Assembly: GCA_021268355.1 (NCBI GenBank)
Contig: JAJETY010000004.1
Coordinates: 1 to 57,232, forward strand
Origin: Candidatus Nitrosopumilus sp.
Lineage (GTDB): Archaea; Thermoproteota; Nitrososphaeria; Nitrososphaerales; Nitrosopumilaceae
DNA length: 57,232 bases
Direction: 5' to 3'
Shown here: positions 17,014 through 24,918 of the stretch, piece after piece
Position numbering within the stretch: position 1 is the stretch's first letter
Layout: each line of letters starts with the position of its first letter
The notes under the pieces: generated by a model
What the model was told of the DNA's origin: nothing
Databases searched by the model: none
What the model saw: the letters and a program-made list of their open reading frames with translations, nothing else
Position numbers and translations under genes: made by a program

Positions 17014-18027
17014 ATGTATAAAATATCATTAATAACCGGTGATGGAATTGGGCCTGAGTTATCAGAATCTGCTATTTCTGTACTTAATACAATTAATGAC
17101 AAACTAGATTTGAAATTTGATATTACAAAATTATCTGCTGGTGATAAAGCACTAAGCGAAACTGGAAAGGCATTACCGGATGACACGATTAACGCAATAA
17201 AGCAATCAGATGCCTGCATGAAGGCACCTGTTGGAGAGAGTGCTGCAGATGTAATTGTAGTTTTAAGGCGAATGCTTGATCTTTATGCCAATATTCGACC
17301 TGCAAAATCATACCCTCACATGCCTGCACTGAGAGATGATATTGATATGGTAATCGTTAGAGAAAACACTGAGGATCTTTACACTGGAAAAGAATTCAGT
17401 TTGGGTGATTCAGCAGTAGCCTTGAGAATAATCTCTGAAAGTGCATCAAAAAGAATTGCGAAATATGCATTTGAAACTGCCAAACAGAGAAATTCAAAGA
17501 AAAAGGTTACCTGTGTTCATAAATCGAATGTAATGAGAGTTACTGATGGCTTATTTGCAAAAGCATGTACTGAAATATCAAAGGATTATCCGGAAATTTC
17601 ATTTGATCAGATGTATGTTGATGCATGTGCGATGAACTTGATTCGCCAACCTCAGGAATTTGATGTAGTAGTAACTACAAATCTGTTTGGAGATATTTTG
17701 TCTGATGAATCGTCTCAAGTTGTAGGTGGATTAGGAATGGCACCAGCTGCAAATATTGGAGATACCTTTGCACTGTTTGAACCAGTCCACGGAGCTGCAT
17801 TTGATATTGCTGGACAAAACATTGCTAACCCCTCATCATTCTTACTTTCAATCAAAATGATGCTTGATTGGTTAGGGACAAAACATAAAGACTCTAAATG
17901 CCTTGAAGTTGGCCAAAAATTAGAATCCACTATATTTAATTTAGTGAAAACTGGAATCAAAACTAAAGATATTGGTGGTGAATACACTACCACTGATTTT
18001 ACAAAACAAATCACTGATAATCTCTAG
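17014..18027 (+). CDS. leuB: 3-isopropylmalate dehydrogenase-type decarboxylating dehydrogenase
   Basis: NAD-dependent oxidative decarboxylase of the isocitrate/isopropylmalate family. The MYKISLITGDGIGPELSES start is typical, so ATG 17014 is preferred over GTG 16999. The substrate-specificity helix reads VVLRRMLDLYANIRP, with further family blocks IVRENTEDLYTGKE, NLFGDILSDESSQVVGGLG and ALFEPVHGAAFDIAG. Context (operon end after leuA) favours isopropylmalate, though homoisocitrate and isocitrate enzymes share these motifs. The isomerase leuCD is not in the window. Its 3' end overlaps the convergent downstream gene by 4 bases. Confidence 0.87.
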   Translation: MYKISLITGDGIGPELSESAISVLNTINDKLDLKFDITKLSAGDKALSETGKALPDDTINAIKQSDACMKAPVGESAADVIVVLRRMLDLYANIRPAKSYPHMPALRDDIDMVIVRENTEDLYTGKEFSLGDSAVALRIISESASKRIAKYAFETAKQRNSKKKVTCVHKSNVMRVTDGLFAKACTEISKDYPEISFDQMYVDACAMNLIRQPQEFDVVVTTNLFGDILSDESSQVVGGLGMAPAANIGDTFALFEPVHGAAFDIAGQNIANPSSFLLSIKMMLDWLGTKHKDSKCLEVGQKLESTIFNLVKTGIKTKDIGGEYTTTDFTKQITDNL

Positions 18028-18380
18028 TCTTTTCTTTTCTTAATATCTGATTTTGGTGGGTTTAATGACCAAAAAAACATGGCCAAACATACTGGAATCA
18101 AAATTAGAACTGCTGCTGCCACTGAAATTACATAAAATCCTCCCTCTAATCCTGGCATAAACGGTCCTGGAAAAACTGCGTAAAACCACAAAATCCCAAT
18201 AAATACCAAAACAAGTTTATTTTTTTTAATAATCTGTTTCGGCGTTAATTTTTTTTTGTGAATGTAACATTCCTTACAACGTGTTCTATCATCTACCATA
18301 CATGTTGTACAACAATTTTTCTCACAAAAATAACAAATTCTGTCTCCGAAATTTGAACCACAGAAATCACATTTGTACAC
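18024..18380 (-). CDS. Cysteine-rich membrane protein (B-box-like zinc domain, two TM helices)
   Basis: The first ~45 residues hold a dense Cys array (CDFCGSNFGDRICYFCEKNC, then CTTCM and RCKEC) resembling a B-box or double zinc ribbon. After a basic linker (KKKLTPKQIIKKNK) come two hydrophobic helices at about 52-70 and 81-105, so the zinc domain probably faces the cytoplasm. I know no function. The gene is convergent with leuB and overlaps its last 4 bases. Confidence 0.7.
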   Translation of the reverse strand: MYKCDFCGSNFGDRICYFCEKNCCTTCMVDDRTRCKECYIHKKKLTPKQIIKKNKLVLVFIGILWFYAVFPGPFMPGLEGGFYVISVAAAVLILIPVCLAMFFWSLNPPKSDIKKRKD

Positions 18381-18458
18381 TAGTGTAGAACCATTTCTTT
18401 AGATTTATCTCTTTTTCAATTACCAATTTTTATTAGTTAGATTTTTGAGGTATCTTTA

Positions 18459-18590
18459 ATGGTTAAATGCTGTATATGTAAACTCGTTGAAGGCACTCTT
18501 AAAATTAAAGAAGGTAATCCGAAATACAAAGGAAAACCCATCTGTAAGGAATGTCAAGGTTATCGAAAACTCTTGTTAGATACAAAATAA
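18459..18590 (+). CDS. 43-aa zinc-ribbon microprotein
   Basis: ATG 18459 opens a 43-codon frame with two CxxC knuckles: CCICKLVEG near the start and PICKECQGYRK near the end, 20-odd residues apart, as in small zinc ribbons. Ordered Cys pairs plus a basic linker (KIKEGNPKYKGK) in a coding stretch flanked by minus-strand genes argue for a real gene. A TATA-like TTTTTATTAG lies upstream at about 18427-18436. Zinc ribbons of this size often serve in transcription or translation, but no role can be assigned. Confidence 0.65.
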   Translation: MVKCCICKLVEGTLKIKEGNPKYKGKPICKECQGYRKLLLDTK

Positions 18591-18591
18591 T

Positions 18592-18837
18592 CTATTCTGT
18601 TTTTGGTTTATTCTTTTGAGCCCATTCTTCATACATTTTGATTAATTCATCAACGTCTTTCCCATTTTCGGAATATGTGACAATCACTCCAAAATTACCT
18701 TTCTTGTCGTGACCTCTTGCAAAATACCCCCAAAACGAATCTGGCAATTTTTGAAAACTACTGGAATCATGTGAAACTCCAATCAAATTATTGCCAATGA
18801 CTTCAACTACTTTTTTTGCATCTTCTTGTTCTATCAT
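18592..18837 (-). CDS. Hypothetical protein, 81 aa
   Basis: A small soluble alpha/beta protein (DAKKVVEVIGNNLIGVSHD, FGVIVTYSENGKDVDEL) ending in a charged helix (IKMYEEWAQKNKP). I do not recognise a family. It converges on the 43-aa zinc protein with a 1-base gap. ATG 18837 precedes a compact fold without long low-complexity parts, which supports a genuine gene. Confidence 0.6.
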   Translation of the reverse strand: MIEQEDAKKVVEVIGNNLIGVSHDSSSFQKLPDSFWGYFARGHDKKGNFGVIVTYSENGKDVDELIKMYEEWAQKNKPKTE

Positions 18838-18902
18838 ATGCTTGATTAAATGTATTCTAATAAAAATCTGAATTTAAAATTAGAATTTTCTGGATTATGG
18901 GA

Positions 18903-19487
18903 CTATAACCCTTCTGAAGATTTTAAATTAAAAAAATCAATGTCTGTCATCATTGTTGAATTGATTTTCTTAATCACATCTTGAATAATGTCTGGTTTGG
19001 TAGTGAAAAATCCTCTAAACCAATCACCCTTCTCAACTCCTCCTAGGTCTTCAGCAACTAAACCAAATGGACCATCTGGACCTTTAGAAAGAACTATCCA
19101 TGTGTCTTGTAAGTTTGTACCTGCACAAGTCAAAATTTCAGCTTTAGTTGGTGGTGTCTCTGGGGCAAAAAATGGATTGTCAAATCCACCAATAATCCAA
19201 GCTTTTGGAATGTGTTCTAATAGTTTGATGTATCTTTTTTCTACATATTTGTAAAGATGCTCTGTTTCAAAAATGGCAACTAATGGCTCACTTGCTCTAC
19301 CTGCGTATTTTTCAATAAGCATACTCAGTCTATACAAGTCAACTCTCTTTACTTTGTCATAGTTGATGAGTTCGAGTTTCATATAGTCTTCTAGTTCAGG
19401 AAAAGCACTATGATCCGTAATGTCTGTAAGTTCTTTTTCTCTTAACTCTGGATACTTGTCTAATATTGAGTCGATGAATTTTTCCAT
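18903..19487 (-). CDS. Hypothetical protein, 194 aa
   Basis: The N-terminal ~75 residues are acidic and helical (FIDSILDKYPELREKELTDI). The rest looks like an alpha/beta sensor-type fold: EPLVAIFETEHLYKYVEKRY, IPKAWIIGGFDNPFFAPE and TWIVLSKGPDGPFGLVAEDL, ending in a helical RDVIKKINSTMM-like tail. A DICT-like sensory domain is conceivable but weakly supported. It is 12 bases downstream of another minus-strand hypothetical gene and probably co-transcribed with it. Confidence 0.6.
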   Translation of the reverse strand: MEKFIDSILDKYPELREKELTDITDHSAFPELEDYMKLELINYDKVKRVDLYRLSMLIEKYAGRASEPLVAIFETEHLYKYVEKRYIKLLEHIPKAWIIGGFDNPFFAPETPPTKAEILTCAGTNLQDTWIVLSKGPDGPFGLVAEDLGGVEKGDWFRGFFTTKPDIIQDVIKKINSTMMTDIDFFNLKSSEGL

Positions 19488-19499
19488 TTTAATCCCTCA

Positions 19500-19859
19500 C
19501 TAGTTATGTCTAGGCGATGCTTTACCTGTAATTCTTACAATGTCTGGATCTGATGCAATTTTTTCAATATGTCTTACACCCATTAATCCTGAGAATATGA
19601 CTCCGTCACCCCATCTACTAGCGACAATCTCAATTGGATATTTGTCACGACCCTCCTCTTGCTTTTTCTTTAGATCTGTACCTTCTTTGTATTGAACAGT
19701 TAAGTTGACATGTGGGATGTCTGGACCCATGTATCTTCTTAAATTCAATTCAAACAACATAACTCTAATAATTAATTCAGGATCAATTTTGGGATGACTG
19801 TTCATAACGTTGTTTAAGAATACTCTAAAATGACTCTCAATTGAAACTGGATTGCTCAT
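19500..19859 (-). CDS. Hypothetical protein, 119 aa
   Basis: A soluble protein with an N-terminal helical part (FRVFLNNVMNSHPKIDPEL) and a mixed C-terminal part containing IPHVNLTVQYKEGTD and PIEIVASRWGDGVIFSGL. No known motif is seen. It lies 12 bases upstream of the 194-aa gene on the same strand, so the two form a small operon. ATG 19859 is the only good start. Confidence 0.6.
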   Translation of the reverse strand: MSNPVSIESHFRVFLNNVMNSHPKIDPELIIRVMLFELNLRRYMGPDIPHVNLTVQYKEGTDLKKKQEEGRDKYPIEIVASRWGDGVIFSGLMGVRHIEKIASDPDIVRITGKASPRHN

Positions 19860-19898
19860 GATAGGTATGTGTTGAAGATGAATTTAAAGTATAAGATT

Positions 19899-19994
19899 TC
19901 ACGTTTCTAGTGCTAATTTGCTTATATATTTAGCATCATGATTTAATTTTTCAAAAATCACTGGTGCTAATTTTCTAAAAATAATGACATTCAT
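19899..19994 (-). CDS. Candidate 31-aa ORF between aspS and the hypothetical pair
   Basis: A short frame from ATG 19994 encodes a basic amphipathic peptide beginning MNVIIFRKLAPVIFEKLN. It fills most of a 148-base gap between co-directional genes. No recognised motif and no strong start context; it may be chance. Kept because the gap otherwise holds nothing but AT-rich promoter-like sequence. Confidence 0.25.
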   Translation of the reverse strand: MNVIIFRKLAPVIFEKLNHDAKYISKLALET

Positions 19995-20007
19995 CAAAAT
20001 ATGTGAC

Positions 20008-21294
20008 TTATGGACTTAGTCTATCTGGATCTCTTGGATATAGTACCACTTCACGAACATTATCTATTCCAATCAATGTGGTCATCAACCTATCTAATCC
20101 CATTCCCCATCCTGAATGTGGAGGCATACCCCAATCAAATGCTTTTAGATGATCAGTAAATTGAGTAGGATCTAATCCTTGCTCTTTTAGTCTTGCCTTG
20201 AGCATTTCTGGATTGTGAAGTCTTGTTCCACCTGATGATAATTCCAAATATCCATACTGTAAATCAAACGAACGTGATAATTCTGGGTCTTCGTCTTTTT
20301 CTCTAATGTAAAATGGTTTGAGTTTCATTGGCCAATCAGTTAAAAAGAAAAATCCTGGGTGGTTGTTTCCAATTATTCTGAGATGAGAATCTAACAAATC
20401 GTCTCCGAATTCTACTTTTTCACCCGCACTCTTTAATTCCTCAATACATTGGTTGTATGTAATTCTCTCAAATGGTGATTTTGGTACTTCAATAGTATGA
20501 CCTATAATTTCCTGCTCCTTCTTACAGTTATCAGATGTAAATTTGTAAACTTGCATTACTAATGATTCTAAAACATCCATGACATCATTGTAATCCATAA
20601 ACGCAGCTTCAATATCTATACTGGTAAATTCACTTAGATGTCTTCCTGTGTGAGAATTTTCTGCTCTGTAAAAGTTTGAAATTTCAAATACTCTTTCTAA
20701 TCCGATTGTCATCTGTTCTTTGTAAAGTTGTGGACTTTGTGCCAAGTATGCTTTTTTCCCAAAATATTCTAATGAAAATAGATTAGCTCCTCCTTCACTA
20801 GCACTACCAATAATTTTTGGTGTAGTTATTTCAATGAATTTTTTTTCTGCTAATGTTTTTCTGAGTGATTGTAAAACATAATGTCTTAATTTAAAAATAG
20901 AAGCTGTTTTTTGATTTCTCATATCTAGTGCACGATGGTTTAATCTAGTGTCGATATTACTTTCTACTCGGCCTATTGGATCTACTGGCAATGGATGAAT
21001 TGCTTTTCCTAAAACTTCAATTTCCTCGGCTTTAATCTCAAATGCAAAATCCCTTGCTTTTGTCTCTTGAACTAATCCTTTTACACTTATTACACTTTGA
21101 CGATTTATTTCACCGAGATTATCATTCAAGTCTCCTTTAACAATTACTTGAGAAATACCTGAAACATCTCTCAATGTGATAAATGACATTTTTCCTAATT
21201 TACGTAAATCCTCAATCCAACCTCCTAAAACAACTTCTTTTCCAATTAATTCTGATGTAAGTTCAGAAATATCATGAGTCTTCACAAATACCAT
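20008..21294 (-). CDS. aspS: Aspartyl-tRNA synthetase (archaeal type)
   Basis: Class II synthetase charging tRNA-Asp (possibly also tRNA-Asn). The 428-residue length is archaeal/eukaryal, without the bacterial insert. An N-terminal OB fold (VLGGWIEDLRKLGKMSFITLRD) is followed by the catalytic domain: motif 2 region FEISNFYRAENSHTGRHLSEF, the flipping-loop area SASEGGANLF, and motif 3 GWGMGLDRLMTTL. The residue after GWI in the OB fold is Glu rather than the Trp or His linked to strict or relaxed tRNA choice, so discrimination is unclear. Its ATG shares one base with the stop of the upstream RNA-binding gene (TAATG), implying coupling. Confidence 0.95.
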   Translation of the reverse strand: MVFVKTHDISELTSELIGKEVVLGGWIEDLRKLGKMSFITLRDVSGISQVIVKGDLNDNLGEINRQSVISVKGLVQETKARDFAFEIKAEEIEVLGKAIHPLPVDPIGRVESNIDTRLNHRALDMRNQKTASIFKLRHYVLQSLRKTLAEKKFIEITTPKIIGSASEGGANLFSLEYFGKKAYLAQSPQLYKEQMTIGLERVFEISNFYRAENSHTGRHLSEFTSIDIEAAFMDYNDVMDVLESLVMQVYKFTSDNCKKEQEIIGHTIEVPKSPFERITYNQCIEELKSAGEKVEFGDDLLDSHLRIIGNNHPGFFFLTDWPMKLKPFYIREKDEDPELSRSFDLQYGYLELSSGGTRLHNPEMLKARLKEQGLDPTQFTDHLKAFDWGMPPHSGWGMGLDRLMTTLIGIDNVREVVLYPRDPDRLSP

Positions 21295-21812
21295 TATTTT
21301 CTACCTTTATCCTCAAATTCTATCTCAATGTCAAGGTTTCGGGCATTTTTAACTATGTCAATCACCTGTTGTGTGTCAATTGGAAATCTGGGAGTCCATT
21401 TGCCTGAAACTACTGCTTTTGTCTTTTGAACTCCTCCTGGTACCCAAACTGAATTTATTGAAAGAATTTTGGTAGGGAAGAAAAGATCTTCGATGAATTT
21501 CTTATCCGTTTCATCAGCTTCAACAAGCCATATTTTTCCTTTGAATTGGTCTTGAAGAAGTCTATACAACGTCCTACTTTGCCTGATATTCATAATGTCA
21601 TTTTTTGCTAATGATAAAACAAAATTTCCTTGAAATTCTTTACATGAATACAATGTAAAATCTTCAATTTCATTATTTGATTTTGCAATATTGGCAAGAA
21701 TTATTGATGCATCAACATCAGCCTGTGTTAACTTCCCTGAGTCAACTTTACCTTCACACTGAGGACATAGAATTGCGTTTTTTGCATCAAAGCCACATAT
21801 TGGTAGTTTCAT
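21294..21812 (-). CDS. Zinc-finger/KH-like RNA-binding protein (archaeal NusA-like)
   Basis: The N-terminus has a CxxC pair (ILCPQCEGKVDSGKL) and an earlier Cys in LPICGFD, consistent with a zinc knuckle. The middle part has a strand-helix block around FVLSLAKNDIMNIRQ. The C-terminal ~55 residues (SVWVPGGVQKTKAVVSGKW, then PIDTQQVIDIVKNAR) resemble the KH-like half of archaeal NusA-related proteins. A role in RNA binding or transcription elongation is inferred, not shown. It overlaps aspS by one base and is the first gene of that operon. Confidence 0.65.
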   Translation of the reverse strand: MKLPICGFDAKNAILCPQCEGKVDSGKLTQADVDASIILANIAKSNNEIEDFTLYSCKEFQGNFVLSLAKNDIMNIRQSRTLYRLLQDQFKGKIWLVEADETDKKFIEDLFFPTKILSINSVWVPGGVQKTKAVVSGKWTPRFPIDTQQVIDIVKNARNLDIEIEFEDKGRK

Positions 21813-21893
21813 CTAAATCACTCTCTTGATTCTGCTAGAGTTGTTTATATCCCTTAGTGCAAAATAAAAATCCTAGTTTGAATATTGGAAATT

Positions 21894-22829
21894 ATGGGAT
21901 TTTTAGTTGTTAATAAATTAACTTCTAGATATGATTCCTCAAAAGGACCTGTTTATGCTGTAGATGATGTGGATTTTTCATTAAATGATGGTGAATCTAT
22001 AGGAATTGCAGGGGAGAGCGCATGTGGGAAGAGTACATTGGGATTATCCATAATTCGAATGCTTTCAGGTGGAAAAACTCAAGGAAATATTCTCTTTAAT
22101 GATGAATCAATTTTAGATATGGATGAAACTTTATTTGATGAGAAATTTCGTTGGAAAAAAATTTCTATGATCTTTCAAGGTGCAATGAATTCACTGGATC
22201 CTGTTTTCACCATAAATCAACAATTTCAAGAAATTCTAAAACAACATAATTTTCAGGGTAACTCAAAAAAGATAATCTCCGATTCGATAAATTCAGTAAA
22301 TCTTGATGATGGTGTCCTGAAAAAATATCCTCATGAACTTAGTGGAGGGATGAAACAAAGAGTTGTAATTGCTATGGCTCTACTTTTAAAACCAAAATTT
22401 GTAATTGCTGATGAACCTACTACCGCACTTGATGTATTGATTCAAGCTCAAATTATCAATCTCTTAAAATCTCTAAAAAAATCAGGCATGTCTTTTATGT
22501 TAATTACACATGATTTGGCTGTACTATCTGAGATTGCAGATAAAATAGGAATCATGTATGGGGGACAAATAATTGAATTTGGAACATCAGAAGAAATCTA
22601 CAAAAACCCAAAACATCCTTACACGCAAGGACTCTTAAAATCAATTCCTACTCTAAAAGGTAACAAACCCTCATACATCAAAGGAATTCCGCCCAGCTTA
22701 CTTGAACCGCCTACTCAATGTCGATTTATTGATAGATGTCCTTTGGTTGTTGAACAGTGCAAAAAACTTCCGCCCAAATTTAAAACTGAAACTGGTTATG
22801 TAAGATGTTGGTTGTATGAAAATAAATGA
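21894..22829 (+). CDS. Peptide/nickel-type ABC transporter ATP-binding protein (OppD/DppD-like)
   Basis: Cytoplasmic ATPase of an oligopeptide-type ABC importer. Walker A is GESACGKST, the ABC signature LSGGMKQR, Walker B FVIADEPT with D-loop TALDV, and the switch His in LITHDLAV. The C-terminal oligopeptide-transporter extension is present: YIKGIPPSLLEPPTQCRF and the Cys-rich CRFIDRCPLVVEQC. ATG 21894 is chosen over TTG 21885. Unusually it stands alone between two minus-strand genes, with no permease, binding protein or OppF partner in the window, so those must be elsewhere or missing. Confidence 0.9.
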   Translation: MGFLVVNKLTSRYDSSKGPVYAVDDVDFSLNDGESIGIAGESACGKSTLGLSIIRMLSGGKTQGNILFNDESILDMDETLFDEKFRWKKISMIFQGAMNSLDPVFTINQQFQEILKQHNFQGNSKKIISDSINSVNLDDGVLKKYPHELSGGMKQRVVIAMALLLKPKFVIADEPTTALDVLIQAQIINLLKSLKKSGMSFMLITHDLAVLSEIADKIGIMYGGQIIEFGTSEEIYKNPKHPYTQGLLKSIPTLKGNKPSYIKGIPPSLLEPPTQCRFIDRCPLVVEQCKKLPPKFKTETGYVRCWLYENK

Positions 22830-22835
22830 TTAGTT

Positions 22836-23123
22836 TTATTTTAGATACTCTTCATCAATTTTTTTTAAATATATTTCTTGAATTTGTGTTATTTCTCTTT
22901 CAGTAGTATTTTTACAAATCATCTTGGCATATTTTATCAAATCTGGATTATTTTGAGTTTTTTCAAACTCTTCAATTTTTTTAAATGATTCTTGTTCAAA
23001 CTTCATAATATTTCTTAATTCTTTACTTATTTCCTCCACTTTCATTTTTGCATAATCTTTTGAGATTGATTTTCTAAAGCTAATATCATCAATTAATTTC
23101 TGAATTTCATCTGATTCTACCAT
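22836..23123 (-). CDS. Small charged coiled-coil hypothetical protein
   Basis: A 95-residue, almost entirely helical protein (YAKMKVEEISKELRNIMKF, FKKIEEFEKTQNNPDLIKY) with no Cys-rich or membrane part beyond one Cys. It converges on the ABC ATPase gene with a 6-base gap. A related role is not implied. I do not recognise a family. Confidence 0.6.
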   Translation of the reverse strand: MVESDEIQKLIDDISFRKSISKDYAKMKVEEISKELRNIMKFEQESFKKIEEFEKTQNNPDLIKYAKMICKNTTEREITQIQEIYLKKIDEEYLK

Positions 23124-23154
23124 GAATTTGTATATTTGTTGTACTACAAAAAAG

Positions 23155-23250
23155 TTAATTTTGATTTTCTTTTTTATGCTCTAAGATATGTTTTAATCCA
23201 TCACTCATACTAATTGAATCTAAATCAATATCACAGTAAGGACATTTCAA
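23155..23250 (-). CDS. 31-aa single C2H2 zinc-finger microprotein
   Basis: TTG 23250 opens a 31-codon frame beginning MKCPYCDIDL and containing GLKHILEHKK: C-x2-C-x14-H-x3-H, a complete C2H2 finger. It begins 3 bases after the stop of the upstream minus-strand gene (23254-23628), as expected for an operon. It is one of several tiny zinc proteins here. The short size and non-ATG start keep confidence moderate. Confidence 0.5.
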   Translation of the reverse strand: MKCPYCDIDLDSISMSDGLKHILEHKKENQN

Positions 23251-23253
23251 TTT

Positions 23254-23628
23254 TTATGAATGTTTTTTGACAATGGGTAGACATGCATCAATAATTCTGA
23301 GCATTTCAGATCTGATAACTTTTTTATCAATTGAAATCCAAACTCTTTGTTTTTTAATTGCAAATGAAATTGTCTGAACTTTTTTTCTTTCTTCCCAGAC
23401 GAATTCAATTTCACCTAGATTTTTATCAAAAAATCCCTCCAAATCTGTCTTGATTGCAATATGTGAAAACTGATATTGAGTATTTTTTGCGTTCAATAAA
23501 GGCACTAAATCACTCCTTCTCCTGTATGCCAATAATTCCCCACTTTCTCCAATCACACCTACAAATCTGATGTATGGACTAATGGATGAAATATCGTCAC
23601 AAATTTTCTCATAGTCTTTTTTTGCCAT
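23254..23628 (-). CDS. DUF6659-like thaumarchaeal protein
   Basis: A 124-residue alpha/beta protein resembling a family that is multicopy in Nitrososphaerota (annotated DUF6659). It has ISPYIRFVGVIGESGELLAY at the N-terminus, a central helix-strand unit with FSHIAIKTDLEGFFDKNLG, and the strand VWISIDKKVIRSEML before a final helix. The fold is reminiscent of Roadblock/PAS-like sensors, but function is unknown. A C2H2 mini-gene follows 3 bases downstream. ATG 23628 is preceded by a stretch containing GGAGGTGG, but on the plus strand, so it is not its ribosome site. Confidence 0.6.
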   Translation of the reverse strand: MAKKDYEKICDDISSISPYIRFVGVIGESGELLAYRRRSDLVPLLNAKNTQYQFSHIAIKTDLEGFFDKNLGEIEFVWEERKKVQTISFAIKKQRVWISIDKKVIRSEMLRIIDACLPIVKKHS

Positions 23629-23716
23629 TTATAGGAGGTGGTAAAATATGATATTTTAATGATTGTTACGTTCTTTTCTAGTTTTAATTAAATAATACGT
23701 GGAAACAGTTTGAGTA

Positions 23717-24349
23717 TTGGATTTTGTTGATTTGTTTCCTTTCGCACCTGAAGTGGGTTATCTTAGCCTTGCATTAGTAAATTTTTTTGGTTCGTTAGTT
23801 CCCTTTGTCCCATTACCCGCATTTTTGTTGTTGGCAACAATGTCTGTTGGTGATCAATATGATCTACACATATTGGCAATTTTGTCTGCAGTAACTGCTA
23901 CTGTGGCAAAGCAAATCATATTCTATGTAAGTTATGGTGGGAGAAAAATTATCAAAGAAGAAACTCGAAAAAGAATGAGACCTTTTGAAAGATTGGTAAA
24001 AAGATATGGTGCTGGTGCAGCATTCTTTGCAGCCGCTACTCCCATCCCTGATGATTTGGTCTATGTTCCATTGGGACTTGCAAAGTATAACCCAAAACGA
24101 TTCTTTATTGCAACCCTCACTGGAAAATTTGTTCTTAGTTACTCAATTGTTTTTATTTCTCATTATCTTGGACTCTCATTAGTTGAACCATTTTTAGAAA
24201 ATATTGATGATGCTACTCCTGTTTACATTGGAATTATTGTCTTTGGTGGAATGATGACTGCAGTTGTTGTTTTGCTTTTGAGATTAGATTGGCAAAGAAT
24301 TTTGGGTAAATTTGCTCCTTGGACTCTAGATGAAAATAACAAAGATTAG
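23717..24349 (+). CDS. DedA/VTT-domain membrane protein
   Basis: A 210-residue integral membrane protein of the DedA (SNARE-associated/VTT) superfamily, whose members act as lipid scramblases or in lipid-carrier recycling. Reentrant-helix region: FFGSLVPFVPLPAFLLLATM. The conserved second half is visible in RYGAGAAFFAAATPIPDDLVY and PLGLAKYNPKRFFIATLTGK. Several TM helices follow, with a charged C-terminus. TTG 23717 is the likely start. It converges on mpg with a 4-base overlap. Confidence 0.85.
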   Translation: MDFVDLFPFAPEVGYLSLALVNFFGSLVPFVPLPAFLLLATMSVGDQYDLHILAILSAVTATVAKQIIFYVSYGGRKIIKEETRKRMRPFERLVKRYGAGAAFFAAATPIPDDLVYVPLGLAKYNPKRFFIATLTGKFVLSYSIVFISHYLGLSLVEPFLENIDDATPVYIGIIVFGGMMTAVVVLLLRLDWQRILGKFAPWTLDENNKD

Positions 24350-24918
24350 ATAATAATTTTGAAATTCCATAGCCTGTCAGTTGCTTCTTTTATGCCGATT
24401 CTAGGGGATGAAATAATATTATTTACCTTAATTCCTTCGGTGATGTATAATTTTGAATTTTTAGTTAAATCCAATCCGTAATGCTCTTTCGTAATTCCTA
24501 ATGCTTGAGTTAGTTTTGCAGGTCCGTTGACGAGATTTTTTAATTCGTTCTTTTTTCTATTTTTTTGCATTTTCTTTATGCCCTTTTCTGGTTCAATTGC
24601 ACGGATTAAGACTGCGCCTGCAGCAACTTTTGGGCTTTTAGCAACTACGTTAAAGCAGTAGTACATACCATAAGTGAAATAAACATATGCCATTCCTACA
24701 TCTCCAAACATTACCTTGTTTCTTTCAGTAATTTTTCTATAAGCATGACTTGCAGGGTCATCTTTGTGGGTATATGCTTCAGTCTCGGTGATTATTCCTG
24801 AAATTTCTATTCTTCCTATTCTTCTAATGATCTTTTTTCCTAAGAGTCTTTTTGCAACACTAACGGTATCATTCTGGTAAAATTTTCTAGGAAGTGTATT
24901 CAATATCAACTGAAACAA
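24346..24918 (-). CDS. mpg: DNA-3-methyladenine glycosylase (AAG/MPG family)
   Basis: Removes alkylated or deaminated purines in base excision repair. Family hallmarks: LAKRLLGKK-like AKRLLGKKII, the catalytic Glu in IITETEAYTHKDDPASHAY, FGDVGMAYVYFTYGMYYC with the intercalating Tyr region, AAGAVLIRAIEPEKG and LVNGPAKLTQALGI. The 190-residue length is normal. Its start overlaps the end of the uracil-DNA glycosylase gene by 32 bases, so the two base-excision enzymes are translated from one message. Confidence 0.93.
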   Translation of the reverse strand: MFQLILNTLPRKFYQNDTVSVAKRLLGKKIIRRIGRIEISGIITETEAYTHKDDPASHAYRKITERNKVMFGDVGMAYVYFTYGMYYCFNVVAKSPKVAAGAVLIRAIEPEKGIKKMQKNRKKNELKNLVNGPAKLTQALGITKEHYGLDLTKNSKLYITEGIKVNNIISSPRIGIKEATDRLWNFKIII

